Position numbers and translations under genes: made by a program. From Methylomonas fluvii (GTDB taxonomy: Bacteria; Pseudomonadota; Gammaproteobacteria; Methylococcales; Methylomonadaceae), in NCBI RefSeq assembly GCF_014850975.1, contig NZ_JACXST010000003.1, positions 62,001 through 126,000 of the forward strand: 64,000 nucleotides of DNA. Reading direction: 5' to 3'. The notes beneath the pieces were generated by a model. The model did not search any database. It saw only the letters and a list, made by a program, of their open reading frames with translations, and had not been told where the DNA came from. This document shows positions 35,301 through 43,592 of this stretch, piece by piece (position 1 is the first letter of the stretch; every line of letters starts with the position of its first letter).

Positions 35301-35957
35301 TTAGATCAAGGCCCTAATTTGGTTGGCAACCGCAATAACGCGTTGTCCGTATTGGACAGCGGCTTGTGCATTTTGCCAACTGTGATAACGGCCTATCCCT
35401 AACTCCAGATTGTTTGGGGATGACTGAATAGCCTCAGCCAATACATTCGCACCGATTTCAAGGTTGGTGATGGGGTTAAGCAGTTGTTCTGGTTTTGCGA
35501 CCTTGTGACCATGCCAGTAAAGATTGACTTGCATCATGCCAACGTCAATATTCCGATTACCTTAGGCAATAGTTTTAGCGAGGATGTGTTGAGCTTCTTG
35601 CAGTGACGCGGAAATGATCGACTTACCCGATTTGTTGATAGACCAGGGGGAGGGCGTTATCTTGACGTGGTCAGCACTATTAGCGGACTCAACCAGTGCA
35701 ACGGCATATAAAATGTATGGATCAAGCTGATGCTTAATTGCGACTTGTTCCCACAGCGTGTTTCGTAATTTAGTGTTGGAAACTCTGGTATGTCGGAGGT
35801 TGATATTAGCATGGGTAGCGTCATCGGCCATGGATTCAATGGGGTGGCTGATGAGGCAAAGTCCTCCGATCACGCCAATCCAAAACTGCTTTACAGGCGA
35901 CAGGGTTGAAGCGCCAAGTAACTTAAATTCTTGAATTTTCCAATGAATATTTTGCAT
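35301..35957 (-). pseudogene. Lytic transglycosylase (SLT domain), nonsense-interrupted
   Basis: The first 131 codons give an N-terminal membrane anchor or signal (FWIGVIGGLCLIS) and the catalytic region LDPYILYAVALVESA, with the Glu typical of SLT enzymes. A TAA at 35562-35564 then interrupts. The same frame continues without a shift as GNRNIDVGMMQVNLYWHG and later NLEIGANVLAEAI and GIGRYHSW, the normal second half of the domain. One base change could restore the gene. In conjugative elements such enzymes open peptidoglycan for the secretion channel. It is the first gene of the slt-setD-setC operon. Confidence 0.85.
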
Positions 35958-36094
35958 CGCAAACTCACTTTCTGGTTTTGAAGAGAGTGTACGAAGTTTC
36001 TAAAAATTCTATATGTTGGAAAAACGTCTGTATTAGGCGTTTTTCGCCGATCTTGTGAGTGCAAGAAATCTGAAATTTATTTAGATGGTAGCAA

Positions 36095-36883
36095 TCAATT
36101 ATCTCCAAAAAGATCACCTAACCCGCCTAGAATTGAGCCTTCATCTTTTGTTGAACCCGAACCGGAGGAAGAGGCCTGTAACACTCGGTTAGCCAGTCGT
36201 GAGAATGGCAGACTTTGCAAATAAACAGTACCGTGTCCTCTCAAGGTAGCGAGGAAAAGCCCTTCTCCGCCAAACACCATGGACTTTAGGCTGCCGGTGC
36301 GTTCGATGTCATACTCAATACCTTTGGTGAATGCTGCCAGGCAACCGGTGTCCACACGAAGCGTTTCGCCTTTCAGCTCTTTTTTGATCACTGTCCCGCC
36401 GACATGGATAAAGGCTTTACCATCACCTCGCAGGCGTTGCAGGATAAAGCCTTCGCCGCCAAAAAAGCCGGCTCCCAGCTTGCGCTGAAATGCAATTTCG
36501 ATCGACGTACCCAGGGCAGCGCACAGGAATGCGTCCTTCTGACAAATCAGTTCTTCGCCGAGTTGAGCCATCTCCAGGGGTATGATCTTCCCGGGATAAG
36601 GTGCGGCAAAGGCGACCCTTTTTTTACCCTGGCTCTGGTTGGTGAAATGGGTTAGGAAAATCGATTCGCCCGTGAGGACACGTTTGCCAACATGCAGCAG
36701 TGAATCAAACAAGCCACCAATCGGCTTGGAGCCATCGCCCATTTTGGCCTCAAAGCTAATGCCGTCGTCCATGTAGTTCATGGCGCCAGCCTCGGCTATC
36801 ACGGTTTCACCGGGGTCCAGTTCGATCTCGACGATCTGCGTGTCATCGCCGAACAGTTCGTAGTCTACTTCATGGCATCGCAT
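36095..36883 (-). CDS. TIGR00266/AIM24-family protein
   Basis: A 262-residue protein of the TIGR00266 (AIM24-like, tryptophan-RNA-attenuator-fold) family. Typical segments are [29 protein letters not shown] (about 21-49, shown in part), [24 protein letters not shown], and the glycine-rich [19 protein letters not shown] (about 137-155). The C-terminal tail is rich in Ser and Gly. The biochemical role is not known. It is a single gene with no operon partner. It marks the return to ordinary chromosomal content right of the relict element. Confidence 0.9.
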   Translation of the reverse strand: MRCHEVDYELFGDDTQIVEIELDPGETVIAEAGAMNYMDDGISFEAKMGDGSKPIGGLFDSLLHVGKRVLTGESIFLTHFTNQSQGKKRVAFAAPYPGKIIPLEMAQLGEELICQKDAFLCAALGTSIEIAFQRKLGAGFFGGEGFILQRLRGDGKAFIHVGGTVIKKELKGETLRVDTGCLAAFTKGIEYDIERTGSLKSMVFGGEGLFLATLRGHGTVYLQSLPFSRLANRVLQASSSGSGSTKDEGSILGGLGDLFGDN

Positions 36884-37575
36884 GATTTATGCTCCCTCAG
36901 TTAAATTTAATGACCACTGTAGCTCGCAGATTATAGTATGGCTTATACCAAGACAAATTCCATTTGTGTGTCCTTTACGTGAATCAACATTATATCCGTC
37001 TCGATGAATCAAGCACTCGACAGCTATCCTGACTGCGCTATAAAAAATTGACTGCTATTGCTATTTTTTTCACGCCAGATGGTCGGGGTATTCGCACACC
37101 AGCTATTTCTATAGCTGCGCGTTGAATGACGACAATCCTATCCTCACGGTCGAATTGAGTTGTCATTCTTTTTGCACATCAGCTTCAACGAGTTTCCCGA
37201 ACACCAGAGCTTGGTAGCGAAATTTCGTATTTCTAGCGGTATTTCGTAACAAAGTAAGTTCAGGCAAGAGAAACCGCATTGCTGTTTCAACTCAGATCAG
37301 ATACATATAAAGAAGTAATAACAATTAGATAGATAGCAATTGACCTAGTTATATAAAGGTTGGCACACGCTTTGATATGTAGGGATATGCACCATCAGTC
37401 TTCGACCTCAGTGCATACAGCGTCCTTTATTCAATTAGCGGTGTCGGCCGAAATTCCATGAATATAAACCTATCAAAAATGAGCCAGTCTCTAACCCAGA
37501 GTTGCCCGTCACAGATTTTGCACAGCAGCTACTTTCCATTTTATTTTACGAACTTCGAGATTAGGTGCTAAACCC
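36884..37575. other. Gene-free stretch
   Basis: About 690 bp of AT-rich sequence without a supported gene, RNA or repeat. It should contain the promoters of the divergent TIGR00266 and EamA genes. Nothing else could be seen. Confidence 0.5.
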
Positions 37576-38469
37576 ATGTGGCTCTTCTACGCATTTCTTG
37601 GCCCGCCTTTTTGGGCGTTAGTTCATATCCTGGATAGTCATTGTGTTGGCAATGTGTTTTATCGCCCTTGGATGGGGGTCATCACGAGCTCACTTGCTAC
37701 GATGTTCATTCTATTGTTAGGGCTTTGTATTCTGCCTTTAGTTGAATGGCAATTTCCAGATTGGCACTATATCGCACTGGCCTTACTGGCTGGCGGGCTG
37801 ATCCAGTTGGGACAAGGGTTTTATTTTCAGGCACTAGAAAAAACCGAAGCAGGCATCGTTGCAGCGTATGGTAATTTCACACCCACACTGATGCCGTTGG
37901 CCAGCTATTATTTGATGGGCGATGTCTTACAGCCGTGTTATTACCTTGCAATAGGCGTGTTGGTGTTAGCGTCTATTTGTTTTTGCCTAATAGATGTTTC
38001 TCGACAGGGCAATGGACATTCAATTGTGTTGATGTTGATGGCATCCACGGCTCAGATATCAGCCATACTGATCGAAAAATTCGTATTTTCACATATCACT
38101 TTTTTCATGGGGTTCGTGACTATCATTTTTGGTGTAGCGTTAAGCGGTGTGTTGCCGCTTGTGGTGGTGCCAAGTGTCCGCAAGGCATTTAGGTGTAACC
38201 TACCTAAAATCAAACCCTTGGCACCGCTTATTCTAGGTATCGAAATCGCCAATGTAATCGCTCTATACTTTAGCCAACGTGCAGTCGATTTAGGTTCACC
38301 TAGTTTGGCGGCGGCTATGGAAACTACTGTTCCGGGTTATACCTTTGTGCTGGGTATCCTGATGTTTTCCCTAAAACACCGGTACGGTAATGAAGCAGCA
38401 TGCTATAGACTGCGTACCAAACTCGTTCTGGTTGGCATTATGACTGCGGGTATTATGCAAATAGTTTAA
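37576..38469 (+). CDS. EamA-family (DMT superfamily) transporter
   Basis: A 297-residue inner-membrane protein with about ten hydrophobic helices and two repeated EamA halves. The family marker near the end of the first half is EAGIVAAYGNFTPTLMPLASY (about 95-115), and the second half has SLAAAMETTVPGYTFVLGIL (about 247-266). Family members export metabolites such as amino acids; the substrate here cannot be deduced. The gene is isolated, with gene-poor sequence on both sides. Confidence 0.8.
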   Translation: MWLFYAFLGPPFWALVHILDSHCVGNVFYRPWMGVITSSLATMFILLLGLCILPLVEWQFPDWHYIALALLAGGLIQLGQGFYFQALEKTEAGIVAAYGNFTPTLMPLASYYLMGDVLQPCYYLAIGVLVLASICFCLIDVSRQGNGHSIVLMLMASTAQISAILIEKFVFSHITFFMGFVTIIFGVALSGVLPLVVVPSVRKAFRCNLPKIKPLAPLILGIEIANVIALYFSQRAVDLGSPSLAAAMETTVPGYTFVLGILMFSLKHRYGNEAACYRLRTKLVLVGIMTAGIMQIV

Positions 38470-38854
38470 TGGGGCAAGCCGTGCTTTAGGTTTAATAACC
38501 CCTAAATGGTCGCCGTCAATGACAAGAGTGCAATCAGTTACAACAGGCTTTGTTTGCCTATACACAGGCTAACTTTTATGACCGTGTCTGAAAATTTCTC
38601 TTAAGGCGGAGAAATTCTTACTATCATCTGTGATGAATCAATCCGCTTTCCCTCATAGGCAGCTGGTCATGTAAGGCCTGTTCTTAGGGCATCGAAGATT
38701 GTAACTAGCGACGCAAAGCAGCATTGCCAGATTGCAGACTTGTTCAGCGAATCATTAAACGCACCCGTGTTAAAAAAGTCACATAAAACATCGCGGCTAT
38801 TTGTTTAAATGGAGTCTAACATTTAGATTGTTCCATTTAAACAGGGGAAACACC
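38470..38854. other. Gene-free stretch with a short hairpin
   Basis: About 385 bp. AATTTCTC (38593-38600) and GAGAAATT (38609-38616) form an 8-bp inverted repeat about 120 bp after the transporter gene; no T-run follows, so a terminator is not clear. Nothing else could be supported. Confidence 0.4.
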
Positions 38855-39016
38855 ATGACTGCGCCAGTAGAATTCGCATTAGCCCTTAGCAACTCTTTCC
38901 CGTCCGGTACGGGAAGTTTTAACTACAACGGTTCGTTCAAAATCGTGGTGCAAAACCTCGCATACGACAAACATGTCTCGATCTGGGCTCAGTTACCGAT
39001 CGCGAATACGCGGTAG
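38855..39016 (+). pseudogene. CBM21-like carbohydrate-binding protein, truncated
   Basis: ATG 38855 has a strong AGGGGAA ribosome-binding site. The frame gives 53 residues (FALALSNSFPSGTGSFNY, then KIVVQNLAYDKHVSIWAQ) like the N-terminal half of a family 21 carbohydrate-binding module. In that family 'KNLAYEKxV' is a hallmark. The frame ends at a stop where intact modules continue for about 50 residues. Another frame (VTDREYAVVKASCPGGWHHG) runs open to about 39170 but does not look like the missing half. It is probably a remnant; confidence in the family is moderate. Confidence 0.45.
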
Positions 39017-39352
39017 TCAAAGCGAGTTGTCCTGGAGGATGGCATCACGGAGGCTATTGTGCGATGACTGTGAGACAAGTAGTTGGGAGCGATGCTGACA
39101 ATCGGCAGTTCCCTTATCCCGTCATCGAATCAAATCCAATGAGACTACTTTATGACGTGGCGCCAGCATAACCAATTTCAGGGGTCAGGTCTTATAATCA
39201 AGCATCGCCATGTTAGCCTGGGCTATGGTTGAAAAGGCTGGTTCCTTGAAGCTTTTCTAAGAATTGATCGGGTTGACAATCATAAAATTATTGAGACCAG
39301 ATAAGTTTACATGGTAGAACCATCTAATGAATCTAACAATTGCTGAGGCGAT

Positions 39353-39877
39353 ATGAACAGTTATTCCGGGATAGCCAAAAAACCTGAGCGCACGAATTAT
39401 TTCAATGGTCAATTATTAACACTAGCGGACCTCGAAAGAGATCAGCAATATTTGCGTGATCGACTTCGCCGCCACAACAGACTCGCACACGGTTGGGGCG
39501 TAATACACGGGCTACACGTTGGAATTGAAGGCGGCGATATTTTAGTGGCACCCGGTTTTGCGATCGACTGCGAGGGCAATGAACTTGAAGTAGTCGAGCA
39601 ACAACGAATAGCCATCGGTACCTTGGCCACATCGTTTTATGTAGGCATCAAATTTCTGGAAATACCTTCCACGCCCGTACAAGGGCCTAACGGGTTGGTC
39701 AACGCAACTATTATCGAAACAGCCGAAATCGAGCTTTCAACGGAAAATGCATGTTTGGGCCATAAGAAACTTGGGCCCGGAACGCCTGGTTGTGGGCAAA
39801 GCCACGCTGTCGTTTTGGCAAACGTGAAACCTCGTCAAGGGGATTGGCAAATCAAGCAAGCTAAAAATAGTGCCTGA
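39353..39877 (+). CDS. Hypothetical protein with NYFNGQLLT...HNRLAHGWGV motif
   Basis: A 174-residue protein. Its N-terminus has NYFNGQLLTLADLERDQQYL and RRHNRLAHGWGVIHGLHV (about 14-50), a motif I associate with a widespread family of proteins of unknown function sometimes found with contractile injection or tail-like modules. The central part is beta-rich (ILVAPGFAIDCEGNELEV). A GAGGCG ribosome-binding site precedes the ATG. There is no signal peptide or membrane segment. Family members are often longer, so this may be only the N-terminal portion. The function is unknown. Confidence 0.6.
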   Translation: MNSYSGIAKKPERTNYFNGQLLTLADLERDQQYLRDRLRRHNRLAHGWGVIHGLHVGIEGGDILVAPGFAIDCEGNELEVVEQQRIAIGTLATSFYVGIKFLEIPSTPVQGPNGLVNATIIETAEIELSTENACLGHKKLGPGTPGCGQSHAVVLANVKPRQGDWQIKQAKNSA

Positions 39878-40792
39878 CCTAATGGATAGGTGCGGTAATT
39901 TCCCCTAAACTGCCTAATACTGTTCCAAAATAATTCGCCACAGTCCAACCCAAAATCCGCAACGGGCTTTTTCGAACTTCGGCGTTTGGTCGGTTCAGTC
40001 ACCAAAAATTTCTTAGGATTGTTCAGCTCAGCGGCTAGCTCGGCATTGACCGACTGAAAAGTTTCCGGATAGGATCGGCTGGAGATCGACCAAGTTAGGT
40101 GAACTGAAAAACTGTTTGCGGTTCTTCGACTTACTGGTTCGAATTGGGGGACACTCTGTTACAGTGTCTAATCTTCAACCGACGCTGGAAACTAGCCAAT
40201 TGAGAGACAAAAATCCTCTACCATGAGAAACGATATCAACGCCCACACATGTGTTTATTGGTTATGGCAATGCTATTCTTGTTACCTGACTGGCTCATCC
40301 AATTAGTGGTTTTACTCATCAAATCAATTTCATAAAGATAGTTTGGGCTTAATTTGCTAACCTCGTGAGCCGATTTAAAAGAGCTTTGCTTTCTGTCTAT
40401 GCTTAACATGTAAACTCCCCGTGTATACAGTTGATTGGTGTTAACCGGCAATGTTAATTGCGGATTAGATATCTCAGCTACAGCAAGGAAAATGCCATGC
40501 CTGCAATACATTGATTGCAAAGTCAGTACGGACTTTAGATTCAGGGCTTTGGCGCAAGAAACTGACATTTGCGTCAGTAAACTGTCAATTCTCGACGGAA
40601 TGATTGTTTTCAGACTGCCATTTTACTCAGGCTGTCATCGCTGATGAAGGAGTTAGATGCTTTGTGTGATGTTGGCGATCAACAAACAAAAAAGCGATAC
40701 GGGAATTCACTCAATGAGGTCTTTTTGTCACATTGATGTCATAGGGCATTTGTAAGCTAAAGCTTCAAAAAATGAAAATATGAGTCAGGAAA
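39878..40792. other. Decayed region without supported genes
   Basis: About 915 bp. A minus-strand frame with no ATG (about 39893-40110) reads PETFQSVNAELAAELNNP and onward for about 70 residues without a stop and could be a gene remnant; I could not place its family. Nothing else could be supported. Confidence 0.35.
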
Positions 40793-40993
40793 ATGAGTGA
40801 ACTTTTCTACAAGAAACCGACAGAGCTTTTGGAGATTGAACGGGTGATAAACGATTTGACGGAGGATCGAACCCATCCGCTAAATAATAACAGACATCCC
40901 TACCATCGAGATTGTGTTCAGGCATTTAACGATTTGATGGCATATGCTGACAGTATTCGCCAACACACCGGATTTCTTACCAGAACATTCTGA
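40793..40993 (+). CDS. Small hypothetical protein
   Basis: A 66-residue frame with a good ribosome-binding site (AGGAAA, 4 bases before ATG). The product is charged with no signal peptide or membrane segment; it contains ELLEIERVINDLTEDRTHPL and HRDCVQAFNDLMAYADSI. The amino-acid composition looks like a real, helical protein. No family is recognised, and it has no operon partner. Confidence 0.45.
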   Translation: MSELFYKKPTELLEIERVINDLTEDRTHPLNNNRHPYHRDCVQAFNDLMAYADSIRQHTGFLTRTF

Positions 40994-41912
40994 GAACACC
41001 CGCCGAACATTGACTTTGTCAGATTGAATATAAGTTTGCCGCCTTACGCATCCTGGATTTGGCTATCATCGCGTTGAAGTCTGGGGTGTGACAACTAAAC
41101 TCACCCAGTTAGGCTTGTCCATTATGGCCAAACATTCAACGTCACTGGAACACCTCCCCGGGGGATCGCAAAAAGTCTCGGTATTACGCTGCTCTGCTGG
41201 CAAACAAGACAACGTTACGGGTGTCCGAGTGAGTCCATTCTTTAAAGTCGATGGGCAATTCTAGCAATGGGCCCGTCATGCAAGACTTCAACGATCCATC
41301 TATGGCAACGTACAGCCGTTTATTGTGCTTATATGATTTGAATTGGTGATCTGAGTATGCGGGTTTAGTGTCCATTACTACCGTGTAGGGGAATTGTAGG
41401 AACCTTTAACTTATAGAGTGTTTCTTAAAGTTGTCTTAAGAAACATTCTAGTTATTAAACGGTTATGTCATCTATCAAGAAATAGCTTTTATAAAATGCG
41501 GTAACCAGTGACGGGGCGGAATACTAGCTACTCAAACGGCTCTATCGAATTTGCTGACAAAACTGACTTGGAAGTTTTGCTGGGTGATGCCGGATGCAAT
41601 ATGTTTGCTATGGCGAATGTATGAATCGTAAATGCCTTGACCATCGTGAGATTGCATATTGCGGTAGCCGTCGTAACCCTTCGGCGCCAAGAAGGCGTGA
41701 TTAATCTGTTGTGTCAGGGTCATATGTTTTTTTAGGGACATGTTGGTTTTCTGATGATTTAAAGCCCATGACATTACATCTTTATTGTCCTGAAATCTGT
41801 GATCTAGTATTCGTAATGGTGGTCGTCGAGATCGATTCGTGCTGATGGTTGCGGGTTTCAGCTGCTTGCCAAAGTGACGAAGGAAGTGTCACATTTTCGT
41901 AACATAATAGTC
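40994..41912. other. Decayed region without supported genes
   Basis: About 920 bp with only short frames (for example minus-strand 41184-41375 and 41532-41774) that lack convincing starts or family motifs. It lies between an orphan small gene and an IS3 element and is probably decayed sequence. Confidence 0.35.
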
Positions 41913-42008
41913 GTACGCGCGTTTGAAGTCGGGGTCAATGATTACATTACGAAACCGTTTTCGCCCCGAGATTTGATCGTCCGAATTAACTCGGCCATCA
42001 ATGTATGA
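41913..42008 (+). pseudogene. Response-regulator receiver domain, C-terminal fragment
   Basis: Thirty-one codons read VRAFEVGVNDYITKPFSP and RDLIVRINSAI, the last helix and strand of a CheY-like receiver domain with the conserved Lys of the KPF motif. Upstream the frame no longer looks like a receiver. The stop at 42006-42008 directly abuts the left repeat of an IS3 element. The N-terminal half with the phosphorylated Asp is lost. Confidence 0.65.
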
Positions 42009-42065
42009 TGTGGTTACACTTTGCTGGACACACTTTTACAATGTTTAAAAAGAAGTGTGAATCCT

Positions 42066-42401
42066 ATGAGCCGAGAAAAACCCAATACCTATACTGCCGA
42101 ATTCAGAGCCTCAGCCGTTAAACTGGTGAATGAATCAGAGCAATCTGTTGCCCAGGTCGCCCTTGATCTTGGCATCAACGTGAATACCCTGCATACCTGG
42201 ATTGGCAAATACAGTCGTCGCCAATCGCCTGATAATCCGACAAGAACTGATGATCATCTTTACGACGAACTCAAGCGTCTCCAGAAAGAGGTCGCTCGCC
42301 TGACGGAGGAGCGGGATCTACTAAAAAAGGTCGCCGCGTATTTATGCCCTGCGGGTACTTTGCCAAGGAGCAACGGTCGACTGCATGGATGCAGGAGGTA
42401 G
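42066..42401 (+). CDS. IS3 OrfA (DNA-binding helix-turn-helix protein)
   Basis: About 111 residues from ATG 42066. It carries the IS3 OrfA helix-turn-helix (YTAEFRASAVKLVNE, then QVALDLGINVNTLHTWIGKY) and a leucine-zipper-like C-terminus (LKRLQKEVARLTEERDLLKK). An A AAA AAG slippery heptamer at about 42325, the usual signal for -1 frameshifting to OrfB, is present. After it, the typical ending AAYFAKE is displaced into another frame by extra bases, and the zero frame ends in CPAGTLPRSNG. The start at 42021 would lengthen the protein without a motif. Confidence 0.7.
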   Translation: MSREKPNTYTAEFRASAVKLVNESEQSVAQVALDLGINVNTLHTWIGKYSRRQSPDNPTRTDDHLYDELKRLQKEVARLTEERDLLKKVAAYLCPAGTLPRSNGRLHGCRR

Positions 42402-42464
42402 GGCAACGCAGGAGCGGTTGCCGAGAAGTACGCCTGGATCAAGCAACATTCGCCGGAATTCACC

Positions 42465-43286
42465 GTGCTTTCGATGTGTCGGCTTTTACAAGTCTCCCCA
42501 AGCGCTTACTATGCCTGGTTGCATCGCGCACCGTCATCACGGGAGCGAGAAGATGCCCAACTCAGCGGTATGGTGCAAACGACATTCGAAAAAAGCCGTC
42601 ACACTTACGGCACCCGTCGACTCAAAATGGCGTTGTCCCATCAAGGTCAAGCGGTGGGTCGACGCCGGATTGGACGATTGATGAAAGAAGCAGGCTTAGT
42701 CTGTAAAACCAAGCGTCGATTTAAAGTCACCACCGATTCCAATCATGATCTACCGATTGCCTCCAATCATCTGAAACGGCAGTTTGCCGTTGATCAAGCA
42801 AACCGGGTCTATGTGGGGGACATTACCTATATCTCTACTCAAGAAGGCTGGTTGTATTTGGCGGTGGTCATCGACTTGTTTTCCCGTCAGATCGTTGGCT
42901 GGTCAATGGCCGAGCATATGAAAACCCAGTTGGTTAATGACGCACTTCTAATGGCTATTTGGAAACGTAAACCCAGCAAAGGTTTGTTATGGCATACCGA
43001 CCGGGGCAGCCAATATGCCTCAGAAAGCCATCGGGCTTTGCTCAAACAACACGGCATTCAACAAAGTATGAGCCGAAAAGGCAACTGTTGGGACAACGCC
43101 GTATCGGAAAGCTTTTTTCATACCCTGAAAACCGAGTTGATTCACCAGCAAACCTTCCAAACCCGAGCCCAAGCTAAACAAACGATTTTTGAATATATCG
43201 AAGTGTTTTATAACCGAGAGCGGCTTCATTCCGCCAGCGGCTATCTGTCTCCGGTTAATTACGAATTGCGGCATCAAGCCGCTTAA
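42465..43286 (+). CDS. IS3 OrfB (DDE transposase)
   Basis: A 273-residue rve-family integrase-like transposase. The N-terminal HTH_21 region ([19 protein letters not shown]) is followed by the DDE triad: D in [10 protein letters not shown] in [13 protein letters not shown] and E in [12 protein letters not shown]. It is in the same frame as OrfA, separated by a single amber stop and about 60 bases. The frame can be extended upstream to [13 protein letters not shown], so the true start is uncertain. The catalytic residues are all present. Confidence 0.85.
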   Translation: MLSMCRLLQVSPSAYYAWLHRAPSSREREDAQLSGMVQTTFEKSRHTYGTRRLKMALSHQGQAVGRRRIGRLMKEAGLVCKTKRRFKVTTDSNHDLPIASNHLKRQFAVDQANRVYVGDITYISTQEGWLYLAVVIDLFSRQIVGWSMAEHMKTQLVNDALLMAIWKRKPSKGLLWHTDRGSQYASESHRALLKQHGIQQSMSRKGNCWDNAVSESFFHTLKTELIHQQTFQTRAQAKQTIFEYIEVFYNRERLHSASGYLSPVNYELRHQAA

Positions 43287-43313
43287 CTATGTGTCCGGTT
43301 TAGTGTTGACACA

Positions 43314-43592
43314 TCAAGTTAGGGGTTAGGGGGAGCTCGTTTGTTCCAGAATTTATGCATTAAAGCCCTTCGGACTAAGAACCGATGTGCGATAGCGCAC
43401 CGACTTAGGCTTATGGAAGCGTTATTTTTAAACCTTTAGAAGATCACTTAGCGGCCAGCAAGTATAAGTAATCAATTTATTTTGGATTAAACGCTTGTGA
43501 ATGTACTCTCTGCAAACCTTAAGCATTATGCAGGTTAAGGAATGGCAAAATGTAATTCTCTGCCGTCAATTTAACTCAAAGTGAGCTGAAAC
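43314..43592. promoter_or_regulatory. Upstream region of cheB/cheR hybrid, with motif copy 1 (43386-43405)
   Basis: The 20-mer TGTGCGATAGCGCACCGACT at 43386-43405 is copy 1 of the seven-copy motif. It contains the dyad GTGCG-ATAG-CGCAC. It ends 187 bp before the CheB/CheR start and points towards it. The rest of the stretch has no gene. Confidence 0.65.

Larger units (their letters stand above)
42009..43313 (+). mobile_element. IS3-family insertion sequence
   Basis: Terminal inverted repeats are TGTGGTTACACTTTGCTGG at the left (from 42009) and, read inwards from 43313, TGTGTCAACACTAAACCGG, with conserved ACACT and GGACAC positions. The 1305-bp length fits IS3 elements. It carries OrfA and OrfB. 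No 3- or 4-bp direct repeat was seen, so the target may have been rearranged. It separates the receiver-domain fragment from the CheB/CheR gene. Confidence 0.8.

Noticed and set aside
40236..40568. 110-codon minus-strand frame
   Set aside because: No ribosome-binding site, no family motif, located in decayed sequence.
41184..41774. Two short minus-strand frames (63 and 80 codons)
   Set aside because: Composition is not protein-like and no start signal is convincing.
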